DNA of 55,960 nt from Castellaniella sp. (lineage in GTDB: Bacteria; Pseudomonadota; Gammaproteobacteria; Burkholderiales; Burkholderiaceae_B), in contig JAHRWZ010000076.1 of the NCBI GenBank assembly GCA_019104865.1, forward strand, positions 1-55,960, written 5' to 3'. Shown here piece after piece: positions 27,728 through 39,328 of the stretch (positions within the stretch are counted from its first letter, which is position 1; each line of letters starts with the position of its first letter). The notes under the pieces were generated by a model. That model saw only the letters and a list, made by a program, of their open reading frames with translations. It was not told where the DNA came from and searched no databases. The position numbers and the translations under genes were made by a program.

Positions 27728-28651
27728 ATGCTTTTACAGCGCACCCTCAAACAATCGATTTCCACAAAAGGCGTGGGCCTGCACTCCGGCCGCCGTGTGG
27801 AAATCACGTTGCGTCCCGCTGAACCCAACACCGGGATTGTGTTCCACCGGGTGGATCTGCCTGAAATCGTCGATCTGCCGGCGCGCGCCGATGCGGTGGG
27901 CGATACCCGCATGGCGTCGGTGCTGCAGCAGGGATCGGTGCGCGTTTCCACCGTTGAACACCTGATGTCAGCCCTGGCCGGGCTTGGGGTGGACAATCTG
28001 CACGTGGACCTGGACGCCGAGGAAGTCCCCATCATGGACGGTAGCGCGGGCACTTTCGTGTATCTGCTGCGCAGCGCCGGCCTGCTGGAACAGGCCGCCC
28101 CGAAACGGTTCCTGCGCGTGCTCAAACCCGTCGAGGTCCGCGAAGGCGAAGGCCCGGCCGCCAAATGGGCGCGGCTCGAACCCTACGATGGGTTCGCCCT
28201 GTCGTTTTCCATCGACTTCCACCATCCGGCCATCAACTCGACGGCCAATGCGGCCGAGGTCGATTTCGCCCGGGATTCCTACGTCAAGACCATCGCGCGG
28301 GCCCGCACCTTCGGCTTCGCCAGCGAAGTCGAGGCCCTGAGATCCATGGGCCTGGCGCGTGGCGGCAGCCTGGACAACGCCATCGTCATGGACGAATACC
28401 GCGTGCTCAATGCCGACGGCCTGCGCTATGACGACGAATTCGTGAAACATAAGATCCTCGATGCGATCGGGGATCTGTATCTGGCCGGCAAGCCCCTGGT
28501 GGCTCGCTATGTGGCCTGCAAATCGGGCCACGCCCTGAACAACCAGTTGGTCCGGGCCTTGCTGGCCCAGCAGGACTGCTGGGAACTCATCAGCTACGAA
28601 TCCCGTGACGCGGCGCCTGCCGCATTCACCCGGGACTGGCAACTGGCCTGA
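27728..28651 (+). CDS. lpxC: UDP-3-O-acyl-N-acetylglucosamine deacetylase LpxC
   Basis: LpxC is the zinc deacetylase that commits to lipid A synthesis. The 307-residue protein starts [21 protein letters not shown], the family opening. Zinc ligands are the histidine in [12 protein letters not shown] and the HKxxD motif in [15 protein letters not shown]; the catalytic base region and HALNNQLV are also present. It sits after ftsZ as in most Proteobacteria. A short hairpin (CCGGGC / GCCCGG, 28668-28686) lies between its stop and the convergent dciA stop. No odd residues were seen. Confidence 0.97.
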   Translation: MLLQRTLKQSISTKGVGLHSGRRVEITLRPAEPNTGIVFHRVDLPEIVDLPARADAVGDTRMASVLQQGSVRVSTVEHLMSALAGLGVDNLHVDLDAEEVPIMDGSAGTFVYLLRSAGLLEQAAPKRFLRVLKPVEVREGEGPAAKWARLEPYDGFALSFSIDFHHPAINSTANAAEVDFARDSYVKTIARARTFGFASEVEALRSMGLARGGSLDNAIVMDEYRVLNADGLRYDDEFVKHKILDAIGDLYLAGKPLVARYVACKSGHALNNQLVRALLAQQDCWELISYESRDAAPAAFTRDWQLA

Positions 28652-28676
28652 TCGTCTGGCGTCTGTGCCGGGCGGC

Positions 28677-29138
28677 TCAGGCCCGGTGATGGCGCAACAG
28701 CCGTCCGATGGCGTCGGCCAGCGGGCCGGGCGCAATCTGGTGCTGCAGATCCTCGAAGGACCGCAGTGCGTTCTCCCCCAGGGGCTCGGCTTCCCGATGG
28801 GGCTTTTGTGTCCAGGTGCGGCCCATGGCGGCGTCGATCCGGACGACAATGTCTTCGATCGGCCAGCCGGCTGCCCGCAGGCAGCGGACGGCCTCGCCGG
28901 TCAGTTGACGCAACCGCGCCGCATGAGCCGGGCCGGGAACCATCACGGTCATTCGGGGTCCATCGATACGGGCCACGCGAACATGGCGGGCCAGCGCGGG
29001 GGGTACCGCCGCAGCCAGGGCGGATTGCACCGCCAACAGCTCATGGGCGGTCTGCAGCAGGCGCGCGCCTTGTGGATGGTGGCTCAACCAGTTCAGCGCG
29101 GGCACTCCCGTGGAACGGCTGCGATGGTTCGAGGTCAC
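28677..29138 (-). CDS. dciA: DciA-type helicase loader (DUF721)
   Basis: A 153-residue protein of the DUF721/DciA family, which helps load the replicative helicase DnaB in bacteria that lack DnaC. The N-terminal part LLQTAHELLAVQSALAAAVPPALARHVRVARIDGPRM (split by helices) has the KH-like fold pattern of the family, and LTVMVPGPAHAARLRQLTGEA is the usual strand-helix element. A low-complexity tail follows. It lies between lpxC and the M23 peptidase gene, the common betaproteobacterial position, in the minus orientation. The call is by sequence pattern and location. Confidence 0.8.
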   Translation of the reverse strand: MTSNHRSRSTGVPALNWLSHHPQGARLLQTAHELLAVQSALAAAVPPALARHVRVARIDGPRMTVMVPGPAHAARLRQLTGEAVRCLRAAGWPIEDIVVRIDAAMGRTWTQKPHREAEPLGENALRSFEDLQHQIAPGPLADAIGRLLRHHRA

Positions 29139-29158
29139 GGAAATGAAGGAATGAATGG

Positions 29159-30184
29159 ATGACGGAAGGAAAAGCGGAATCGACGACCCGCGTACGGGTT
29201 ACCTGGCATTCTAACGTGAGGCTCCTGAAATGGCTCGGTCTGCTGCTGGCGTTGGCCGCGGCGGCCTGGGGTGGGGCGCAGTGGCAGGCCCGCCACGCGC
29301 CTGACGATGGGCAGCGACGGGCGCTGGACGCGCGCCTGCGGCAGGAATCCACTGCCCTGCAGGACGGCATCGCCGGTCTTGCGGGCAAGGTGGGCGAACT
29401 GCAGGGCCGCGTGCTGGCCATGGAGGCCGTACGCAGCCGCGTCGCGCAGGCTGCCGGCTTTGCGTATAGTGCGCCGGAACTGGCGCCGGCCGCCGGGAAA
29501 GCCGGGGCCACCGGCGGGTCCGTGCCCCAGGCGGACAGCGCACAGGTTCTGGACGACATTCCTGCTTCGGAACCCTCTGTGACGCCCATCGGCTCGGCCG
29601 AACAGCTGGGGCGGCACATCGATGCGCTGGGCCAGAGCCTCGCCACCCAGGAAGACGCCTATGCGTTGGTCGATGCCGCGCTGTCCCGGCAGGCGGGCTT
29701 TCAGGCCAGCCTGCCAACGGTCTCGCCGGTGGATTATCCGGCGCTCAGCTCCTCATTCGGCTGGCGGCGCAATCCGGTGAATGGCCGCCACACGATGCAT
29801 GAAGGTCTGGATTTCGTGGCTCCACGGGGCACACCCATCCACGCCGCGTCAGGTGGCCTGGTGGTGCGGGCCGGCATGCAACCAGGTTACGGAAGGATGG
29901 TCGAGATCGACCACGGCAACGGGCTGCGGACACGCTACGCGCATGCCTCCAGCCTGCTCGTGAAGGCAGGGGATTTCGTCCGGCAAGGGCAACTGATTGC
30001 ACGGGTCGGCAGCACCGGCCGCTCGACGGGGCCCCACCTGCATTTCGAGATCCGCATGGCCGATTATCCGCTGGATCCTTCACTCTTCATCCAGCCGTCC
30101 CGCCAGCCGTTGCGGGCCGGTGAATCCGTTCACATCGCGGCGGCCGACGGGGTCGCCGATGCGGGGGGCTCACGCCTGCGTTAA
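29159..30184 (+). CDS. M23 family metallopeptidase (LytM type)
   Basis: A 341-residue envelope protein with one membrane segment at about residues 22-40, so anchored with its bulk in the periplasm. A predicted coiled-coil region at about residues 45-105 precedes a linker and a C-terminal LytM domain. Zinc ligands are complete: the HxxxD motif in HEGLDFVAP and HLH in TGPHLHFEI. Such proteins cut peptide cross-links or, when inactive, activate amidases; here the ligands suggest an active enzyme. It lies divergent from dciA and upstream of secA. A perfect short palindrome (TCACCG-tt-CGGTGA at 30205-30218) lies in the gap after it. Confidence 0.9.
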   Translation: MTEGKAESTTRVRVTWHSNVRLLKWLGLLLALAAAAWGGAQWQARHAPDDGQRRALDARLRQESTALQDGIAGLAGKVGELQGRVLAMEAVRSRVAQAAGFAYSAPELAPAAGKAGATGGSVPQADSAQVLDDIPASEPSVTPIGSAEQLGRHIDALGQSLATQEDAYALVDAALSRQAGFQASLPTVSPVDYPALSSSFGWRRNPVNGRHTMHEGLDFVAPRGTPIHAASGGLVVRAGMQPGYGRMVEIDHGNGLRTRYAHASSLLVKAGDFVRQGQLIARVGSTGRSTGPHLHFEIRMADYPLDPSLFIQPSRQPLRAGESVHIAAADGVADAGGSRLR

Positions 30185-30288
30185 ACTGCATCGTTTACCT
30201 GCGGTCACCGTTCGGTGATCGTATCTGACTCAATTTTTCGGTCGCCGATCCTGTCAGAACCAGGATGGGCCCGCAGCGACGACACACT

Positions 30289-33036
<2,748 letters not shown>

Positions 33037-33055
33037 ACAGCCGCGCGTATCTGGC

Positions 33056-33089
33056 CGGGCCCTGCATCATTGCACGGTCCGGGTTTTTG
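33056..33089 (+). terminator. Intrinsic terminator of secA
   Basis: CCGGGCCCTGCA at 33056-33067 pairs with TGCACGGTCCGG at 33072-33083 around a 4-nt loop, with one mismatch and one wobble, followed by GTTTTT. It lies 19 nt after the secA stop. Confidence 0.8.
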
Positions 33090-33211
33090 TATGTGATGTT
33101 TTTATGGGATGCCTCGGGACACCCCCTGACGAGATTTGGGCACGTGTGCCGATGTTGCATTGCAGCGGCGCGCAAAAGAGGGCACCACGTGACCGAGCTA
33201 TCACATAAGAA

Positions 33212-34696
33212 TCACAGCAAGAACACCGTCGCCAGTCCCAGGAACAGGAAGAACCCCAGCGAATCCGTCGCGAACGTCAGCAGCACCGACGATCCCATGG
33301 CCGGGTCCTTTCCAAAGCGGTCGCGCAGCAGCGGGATCAGCACCCCCAGCGTCGCGCCGATCAGCATATTGCCCACCATTGCCGCCATCATCACGCCGGC
33401 GATCGCATAGGAATCCGAAATCACCCAGGCGAACGTCGCCGCCACCAGGCTGCCGCAGGCGCCCACCATGAACGTCACCTGCAGTTCGCGTTTCACCAGT
33501 TGCCAGATGTTGGCGCCTGTCACGCGGCCCGTGGCCATCGCGCGGATGATCATGGTCATCGTCTGATTACCCGAATTGCCGCCGATCCCGGCGACGATCG
33601 ACATCAGAAACGCCAGGATCACGATGTGGCTGACCGTTTCCTCGAAACGGGAAGCCACCAGCGACGCGATGGAGGCCGTGCACAGATTGACCAGCAGCCA
33701 GGGCGCCCGGTTGCGCAGCGCTGACAGGGCGGGGGCGAAGATGTCTTCTTCCTGCAGGCCGGCGCGCGACAGTTGTTGTTCCTGGGAGTCTTCCTGCAGC
33801 ACGTCCACGACCTCGTCGATCGTGACCCGGCCGATCAGGCGGCCCTGCTCGTCCACCACCGGTGCCGACACCAGGTCGTAGCGCTCGAATGCCCCGGCGG
33901 CATCGGCGTCCGAATCCATGGGATTCAGGCTCAGGACGTCGGGCTCCATCACGGTATTGACCAGCGTGTCGGGTTCGCTGAGCAGCAGGCGCGACAGCGA
34001 CAGCGTGCCGCGCAGCTGATCGGTGCGATCCACCACGAAGATCTGATCGGTGTGGTCCGGCAGCTCGTGCAGACGGCGCAGATAGCGCAGGACGACCTCC
34101 AGCGTGACGTCCTCGCGCACGCGCACCATGTCGAAATCCATGATTGCCCCGACGGTGTCCTCGGGGTAGCCCATCGCGGCGATCAGCTGGGCGCGCTCGG
34201 CGTCGGTCAGCCCCTTCTGGACTTCGGAAATGACCTCGGCGGGCAGATCGGGGGCCAGATCGGCGATCTCGTCGGCATCCATGGTGCCGGTCGCTGCGAT
34301 CAGGTCCTCGTGGTCCATGGACTGGATCAGCGACTCGCGGACCCAGTCCTCGACCTCCAGCAGCACGTCGGCGTCGTATTCCTGGCTGACCAGTTGCCAG
34401 ACGATCTGGCGTTGCGCGACGGGCAACGATTCCAGGATGAAGGCGATGTCGGCCGGGTGCAGAGCGTTGATGATCTGCCGGATCTCGTCCTCGTGCTGGC
34501 GCTGCAGCATGCCTTCGAGCAGGTTCGATGCTTCCTCGTCGTCGGATTCCGGCTGCCGTTGGGCGAGCGATTCCACGACCTCCTGGCGCTTCAGGATGGC
34601 TTGCAGTTCCTGGAGGGCTTGCTGGGCGTCTTCCGGGTCCAGGCGTCGTGGGATGACAACAGGCGTGGCGGTGTCGGAAACCGGTTGGTCGGCCAT
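33212..34696 (-). CDS. mgtE: Magnesium transporter MgtE
   Basis: MgtE is a Mg2+ channel gated by cytoplasmic magnesium. The 494-residue protein has an N-terminal superhelical domain (LHPADIAFILESLP motif), two CBS domains (GAIMDFDMVRVREDVTL onward), a connecting helix and five membrane helices. The pore signature shows as GGNSGNQTMTMIIRAMATG, with a conserved acidic residue in the last helix (TFATDSLGFFLFLG). A long acidic N-terminal tail of about 40 residues precedes the domain. It is the last gene of a minus-strand group and lies 13 nt after the thioesterase gene. Confidence 0.95.
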   Translation of the reverse strand: MADQPVSDTATPVVIPRRLDPEDAQQALQELQAILKRQEVVESLAQRQPESDDEEASNLLEGMLQRQHEDEIRQIINALHPADIAFILESLPVAQRQIVWQLVSQEYDADVLLEVEDWVRESLIQSMDHEDLIAATGTMDADEIADLAPDLPAEVISEVQKGLTDAERAQLIAAMGYPEDTVGAIMDFDMVRVREDVTLEVVLRYLRRLHELPDHTDQIFVVDRTDQLRGTLSLSRLLLSEPDTLVNTVMEPDVLSLNPMDSDADAAGAFERYDLVSAPVVDEQGRLIGRVTIDEVVDVLQEDSQEQQLSRAGLQEEDIFAPALSALRNRAPWLLVNLCTASIASLVASRFEETVSHIVILAFLMSIVAGIGGNSGNQTMTMIIRAMATGRVTGANIWQLVKRELQVTFMVGACGSLVAATFAWVISDSYAIAGVMMAAMVGNMLIGATLGVLIPLLRDRFGKDPAMGSSVLLTFATDSLGFFLFLGLATVFLL

Positions 34697-34709
34697 GCGT
34701 GCGGTCTTC

Positions 34710-35102
34710 TCAGATTGGGGGTAGCGGGCGGCTGTGACGGTTTTCGTCGGTCGCGACGTAGGTCAGCGTGGCTTCCGTGACCTTGACCACTTCGGCTTCC
34801 AGGCGCTGCCGTTCGGCATAGACCTCGACGTCGACGGTGATCGACGTGCGCCCGGTGCGCGTGATTTCCGCGTAGAAGCTGAGCAGGTCGCCGACGAAGA
34901 CGGGCTGCTTGAACGTGAAGGCGTTGACCGCCACCGTGGCGACGCGGCCGCCGGCGCGGCGTGCCGCCGGGATGGATCCGGCAATGTCCACCTGGGACAT
35001 GATCCAGCCCCCGAAGACGTCTCCGTGGATGTTGGCGTCGGCCGGCATGGGCATCACGCGCAGGACGGCAGGGCGATGATGGGAGGGTAGGGTGTCGGAC
35101 AT
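34710..35102 (-). CDS. yciA: Acyl-CoA thioesterase, YciA type
   Basis: A 130-residue hotdog-fold thioesterase that hydrolyses acyl-CoA esters. The YciA signature is clear in PMPADANIHGDVFGGWIMSQVD, with the catalytic Asp in the final position, and VNAFTFKQPVFVGDLLSFYAE forms the hotdog helix and strand. The protein is close to the usual 130-135 residues. It lies 77 nt after the amidohydrolase gene and 13 nt before mgtE on the minus strand. YciA proteins prefer a wide range of acyl chain lengths, so the physiological substrate is not set. Confidence 0.92.
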   Translation of the reverse strand: MSDTLPSHHRPAVLRVMPMPADANIHGDVFGGWIMSQVDIAGSIPAARRAGGRVATVAVNAFTFKQPVFVGDLLSFYAEITRTGRTSITVDVEVYAERQRLEAEVVKVTEATLTYVATDENRHSRPLPPI

Positions 35103-35179
35103 GGGGACCTCGGCGGATGGGCTGCGCCAGCAGTTCGGCCGCGTGCAGGCGGGTGCAGCGGTGCAGCGCGTATTTTACG

Positions 35180-36388
35180 TCAGGCGCCGGTGCCTGTTTC
35201 CAGATACCGCCGCGCCAGCATCACCCAATACGCCGCGCCCAGCGGGATCAGGGCGTCATTGAAGTCGTAGCTGCCGTTATGCAGGGTGCAGGGGCCCAGG
35301 CCGTGACCCGGGGTCCGGTGGTCGCCCGTGCCGTTGCCGATCCAGACGTAGCAGCCGGGCCTGGCCAGCAGCATGAAGGCGAAATCCTCGGCGCCCATCG
35401 ACGGGCGGACCGGGTTGCGGACCTGGTCGGCACCGACCAGATCGGTCATCACCCGGGCGCACAGCGCCGCTTCCGCAGGATGGTTGATGGTGGCGGGATA
35501 TTCGCGGCTGAAACGGAATTCCGCCGTGCAGCGCAGGGCCTGGCTTAGGTGCAGGGTGATGTCCCGCATGCGGGTTTCGATCAGGTCCAGGACTTCGGTG
35601 CCCAGGGTGCGCACCGTGCCGCGCAGGACCGCCTGGTCGGGGATGACGTTATCGGCCGATCCCGCGTGGATCTGGGTCACGCTGATGACCCCGGGGTCGA
35701 GCGGGTCCTGGTCGCGCGTCAGGATGGTCTGGAAGGCCAGTGTCAGCTGGGCGGCGGCGATGATGGGGTCCACCCCCAGGTGCGGCATGGCCCCGTGTGC
35801 CCCGCGACCGGTCAGGATGATCTCGAAGCGGTTGCTGGAAGCCATGATGGGCCCAGGGGTCAGGCCGAAGGTGCCCACCGGCAGCCCGGGCCAGTTGTGC
35901 ATGCCGAACACCGCATCCATGGGAAACTGGTCGAACAGGCCGTCTTCGATCATGCGCCGGGCACCGCCCCCGCCTTCCTCGGCGGGCTGGAAGATCACAT
36001 GGACCGTGCCATCGAAGTCCGGGTATTCGGCCAGATGGCGGGCTGCCGCCAGCAGCATCGTCGTGTGCCCGTCGTGGCCGCAGGCGTGCATGACGCCCGG
36101 GTTGCGGCTGGCGTGGGCAAAGGTGTTGGCCTCGGGCATGGGCAGTGCGTCCATGTCGGCGCGCAGGCCCACGGACCTGCCCGGCTTGCGCCCGGCGATG
36201 CGTCCCACGACACCGGTTTCACCCAGGTCGCGGTGCGTCTCGATACCCCAGGATTCCAGCAGGCGGGCGACCGTGTCCGCTGTCCGGACTTCCTGGAAGG
36301 CGAGTTCGGGCCAGGCGTGGATGGATCGCCGGATGTCGGTCATGTCGGGCAGCCAGCCATCCAGAGTGTCGAGAAGTGCCTGTTTCAT
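35180..36388 (-). CDS. M20 family amidohydrolase (HipO-like)
   Basis: A 402-residue metal-dependent hydrolase of the M20D family, which includes hippurate hydrolase and N-acyl-amino-acid deacylases. Metal-site motifs are HACGHDGHTTMLL, FQPAEEGGGGA and GAEDFAFML, and an MGxxNWP-like loop (GMHNWPGLPVG) is present. The dimerisation domain lies at about residues 190-300. The start at 36388 overlaps the suhB stop by 4 nt, so the genes are co-transcribed. There is no signal peptide, so it acts in the cytoplasm. The substrate is an N-acyl or N-carbamoyl amino acid, but which is unknown. Confidence 0.92.
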   Translation of the reverse strand: MKQALLDTLDGWLPDMTDIRRSIHAWPELAFQEVRTADTVARLLESWGIETHRDLGETGVVGRIAGRKPGRSVGLRADMDALPMPEANTFAHASRNPGVMHACGHDGHTTMLLAAARHLAEYPDFDGTVHVIFQPAEEGGGGARRMIEDGLFDQFPMDAVFGMHNWPGLPVGTFGLTPGPIMASSNRFEIILTGRGAHGAMPHLGVDPIIAAAQLTLAFQTILTRDQDPLDPGVISVTQIHAGSADNVIPDQAVLRGTVRTLGTEVLDLIETRMRDITLHLSQALRCTAEFRFSREYPATINHPAEAALCARVMTDLVGADQVRNPVRPSMGAEDFAFMLLARPGCYVWIGNGTGDHRTPGHGLGPCTLHNGSYDFNDALIPLGAAYWVMLARRYLETGTGA

Positions 36389-37224
36389 AAGTGTTTCGTA
36401 ATCAGCGTAGCCAGTTCCGTGGCGATATGGGCGTTGGAGGCCACGACATAGCCGCCTTCGGGCCAGGGTTCCTGGCCGCGGATGTCCTCGCAGACGCCAC
36501 CCGCGGCGCGCACCAGCGCGGTGCCGGCCGCCACATCCCAGGGAGCCAGACCCATTTCCCAGTATCCATCGTAGCGCCCGCAGGCCGTCCAGGCCAGATC
36601 CAGGGCGGCCGAGCCGAAGCGGCGGACACCTCGCGTCTGGTGCATGGCATCCAGAAAGCCGGGCATGTATTGGTGTTCGAAGGAAAAATCGCGGAAGGGA
36701 AAGCCGGTGGCCAGGACCGACTGGTCCAGCGAGCGGGTATTCGAACACCGGATGCGCCGGCCGTTGAGCCAGGCACCGATGCCGTACAGGGCGGAAAACA
36801 GTTCTTCCCGGTTCGGGTCGTAGATGACGCCGATGAGTGGCGTGTCCTGCGGCAGCGGCGTCTGCCCGTCGGGCCGGCAGCCGGCATGGCCGATCAGGGC
36901 GATGGACACCGCGTAGTGCGGGATGCCGCTGAGGAAATTCGTGGTGCCGTCGAGAGGATCGATGCACCATGTGGCTCTGGCGCCCGGCTGTCCGCCCGAT
37001 TCCTCGGCCACGATGCCGATGTCGGGGGCGCGTTTGCGCAGGATCTCGATGATGGTCTGTTCGGCCTCGCGGTCGGCCTGGGAGACCAGGTCGTTGCGCT
37101 GCTTGGTGTCGATGACCAGGTCGGAACGGTGGACGGCATGGGTTTGTAAAATGGCAGCCGCTGCGTGGGCGGCTGTGACGGCAGCGTCCAGATAGTCGGC
37201 CGACAGGAGGTGCGGTGTCAACAT
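36385..37224 (-). CDS. suhB: Inositol monophosphatase family protein (SuhB type)
   Basis: A 279-residue Mg2+-dependent phosphatase of the SuhB/IMPase family. Motifs are EESGG for the first metal ligand, IDPLDGTTNFLSGIPHY for the core site, and WDVAAGTALVRAAGG near the C-terminus. SuhB also acts as a factor in rRNA transcription antitermination in E. coli; whether this copy does is unknown. It overlaps the amidohydrolase by 4 nt and is divergent from mnmC. Other members of the family include CysQ, but the motif set and position fit SuhB better. Confidence 0.88.
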   Translation of the reverse strand: MLTPHLLSADYLDAAVTAAHAAAAILQTHAVHRSDLVIDTKQRNDLVSQADREAEQTIIEILRKRAPDIGIVAEESGGQPGARATWCIDPLDGTTNFLSGIPHYAVSIALIGHAGCRPDGQTPLPQDTPLIGVIYDPNREELFSALYGIGAWLNGRRIRCSNTRSLDQSVLATGFPFRDFSFEHQYMPGFLDAMHQTRGVRRFGSAALDLAWTACGRYDGYWEMGLAPWDVAAGTALVRAAGGVCEDIRGQEPWPEGGYVVASNAHIATELATLITKHL

Positions 37225-37320
37225 GTCAGTATCGTTCCTGTACTGCGCCCAGGAAGCCGCCTACCGGCCCATGCGGCGTTTCATCCATTTTACGTGAGCC
37301 TTCCCGGAGCAGACGTCAGC

Positions 37321-39186
37321 ATGTCAGGCCCTTATGAAATTCTGGAACCCGCGGTCTGGCACGAAGATGCGGACGGCACCCCGCGCAGCGACCGCTATGG
37401 CGATGTTTATTACGGCCAGGCGGGGGCGCTGGATCAGGCGCGGCATGTCTTTTTGCATGGCAATGGCCTGCCGGAACGCTGGCGGGGCCGTGACGCCTTT
37501 ACCATTTGCGAGGCCGGCTTCGGACTGGGGCAGAATTTCCTGGCTGCCTGGCAGGCCTGGCGTGACGACGCACAGCGCAGCGCCCGCTTGCACTACCTGG
37601 CCTTCGAGGCGCATCCGTTCCGCCCGGACGACCTGTGCCGGGCCTGGGGGCGGCTGCCGGATGCCCTGCGGCCGCTGGCCGGTGAACTGGCGGCGTGCTG
37701 GCCAGACCTGTTGCCGGGGGTGCACCGGCTCGATCTGGAGGGTGGCCGGCTGAGCCTGACGCTTGTCTTTGGCGATGTCCGGCGCATGGCGCGGCAGGCC
37801 CAGGCCTGCGTGGATGCTTTTTTCCTCGATGGTTTCGCTCCCCGTGTGAATCCCGACATGTGGTCGCCGTCGCTGTTCGGCCAGCTGCGGCGCCTGGCGC
37901 TGGCGGGTGCCACGGCGGCGACCTGGTGTTCGGCGGGGCAGGTGCGCCGTGATCTGCGCGACGCCGGGTTTCTGGTCAGCAAGGCGCCCGGCATCGCGGG
38001 CAAGCGGGACATCACGGTGGCGGTCCTGCGGCCCGGCCTGGGAGCTGGGCCCTTGGCGTCTCGGCGGCAGCGAGTGGCGATCGTGGGCGGTGGTCTGGCC
38101 GGCGCCGGCATGGCGCAGGCGCTGGCGGCACGCGGCCATGCGGTCCACGTGGGGGATCCGCAGTGCGCGCTGGACGTGGGCCCGGCATACCGGCTGCGTG
38201 GCGCCGCCGCCCTGGTGCCCGCGCTCAGTCCGGATGACGACACCCGCTCGCGCCTGAGCCGCGTCGGCCTGGAACGGGCCTGGGCGCGCTGGCGGACGCT
38301 TTCCGACGATGCCCGCCCCGATCCCTGCGGCGCCCTGGTGTGCGCGCGTACGCAGGACCAGGCCGCCTTGCAGCGGCAGGCGATGGCGCGCCTGCGGTTT
38401 CCGTCGGAATGGGTTCGATGGCTCGATACGCCGGCCGCCAGTCACCAGGCTGGAGTGGCCGTACCGTTGGGCGGTCTCTGGTTTCCCAGGGCGCTGCGGG
38501 TGTGTCCAGGCGCCCTGACAGCCGAACTGCTGTCGGGTCTCGGGGTGACGCGCGGCGCTACCCGGGTGGACCGGGTGCGGGCCGGCGCGGATGGTGGCTG
38601 GCAACTGATCGATGCGACGGGCAGCGTGCTGGATCGGGCCGATCAGGTCGTCCTGGCCAATGCCCGCGACGTGGCCTCGCTGTTGGCGGGGGTAGTGCCT
38701 TTGTCAGGCTGGCCGGTGCTGTCGGGCATGACGCCGATCGCCGGGCAAGTCAGTCTGTATCCCGTTCGCCCGGATGAACCCGCCGTGCCGCGCTGCGTGC
38801 TGTCCGGCAAGGGCTATTGCCTGCCGCCACGGCACGGCTGGGCGGTGGTCGGCAGCACCTATCGGCCCGACGTGGCCGACAGTGTCTCCGACGCGGCCGG
38901 CCATCAGGATATTCTGAATCGGATCGGTGGGTGGTTGCCCGCTGGCGCGGTTCCCTGGTTGGGGCGCGAGGCGCCGCAGGGCTGGGCGGGCTGGCGCGTG
39001 GCCACGCGGGACCATCTGCCCATCATCGATCAGGTGCCGCATCAGCCTGGATTGTGGCTGGCTTGCGCCTACGGGTCGCGCGGCCTGAGCTGGTCCGCGC
39101 TGGCGGGGGATCTGATCGCGGCCCGCCTGGATGGCGAGCCCTGGCCGATCGAGCGCGAACTGGCGCATCGGATCCGACTGCGCTGA
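37321..39186 (+). CDS. mnmC: tRNA 5-methylaminomethyl-2-thiouridine synthesis bifunctional protein MnmC
   Basis: MnmC completes the wobble uridine modification mnm5s2U34 in tRNAs. The 621-residue protein has an N-terminal methyltransferase domain (FTICEAGFGLGQNFL SAM site, with FFLDGFAPRVNPDMW later) and a C-terminal FAD-dependent oxidase that removes the carboxymethyl group (VAIVGGGLAGAGMAQALAARG dinucleotide motif, GRGLSWSAL-like end). Both halves are present in one frame, as in E. coli. The ATG at 37321 is preceded by GGAGCAGA. It is divergent from suhB. A lysine tRNA with TTT anticodon, a known substrate class, lies at 42375. Confidence 0.94.
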   Translation: MSGPYEILEPAVWHEDADGTPRSDRYGDVYYGQAGALDQARHVFLHGNGLPERWRGRDAFTICEAGFGLGQNFLAAWQAWRDDAQRSARLHYLAFEAHPFRPDDLCRAWGRLPDALRPLAGELAACWPDLLPGVHRLDLEGGRLSLTLVFGDVRRMARQAQACVDAFFLDGFAPRVNPDMWSPSLFGQLRRLALAGATAATWCSAGQVRRDLRDAGFLVSKAPGIAGKRDITVAVLRPGLGAGPLASRRQRVAIVGGGLAGAGMAQALAARGHAVHVGDPQCALDVGPAYRLRGAAALVPALSPDDDTRSRLSRVGLERAWARWRTLSDDARPDPCGALVCARTQDQAALQRQAMARLRFPSEWVRWLDTPAASHQAGVAVPLGGLWFPRALRVCPGALTAELLSGLGVTRGATRVDRVRAGADGGWQLIDATGSVLDRADQVVLANARDVASLLAGVVPLSGWPVLSGMTPIAGQVSLYPVRPDEPAVPRCVLSGKGYCLPPRHGWAVVGSTYRPDVADSVSDAAGHQDILNRIGGWLPAGAVPWLGREAPQGWAGWRVATRDHLPIIDQVPHQPGLWLACAYGSRGLSWSALAGDLIAARLDGEPWPIERELAHRIRLR

Positions 39187-39328
39187 TCCGGGGGGATCCC
39201 CGATTTACGTCGCTGGTCGTCGATGCGGAACGCTCAAACCGGCCCGGATTTTATTTTATGGCGTAAATCCGTCAGAATAATGTCCTTTACCAAGACTCAT
39301 GCGGGCAAATCGCCCAGAGGATCACGCT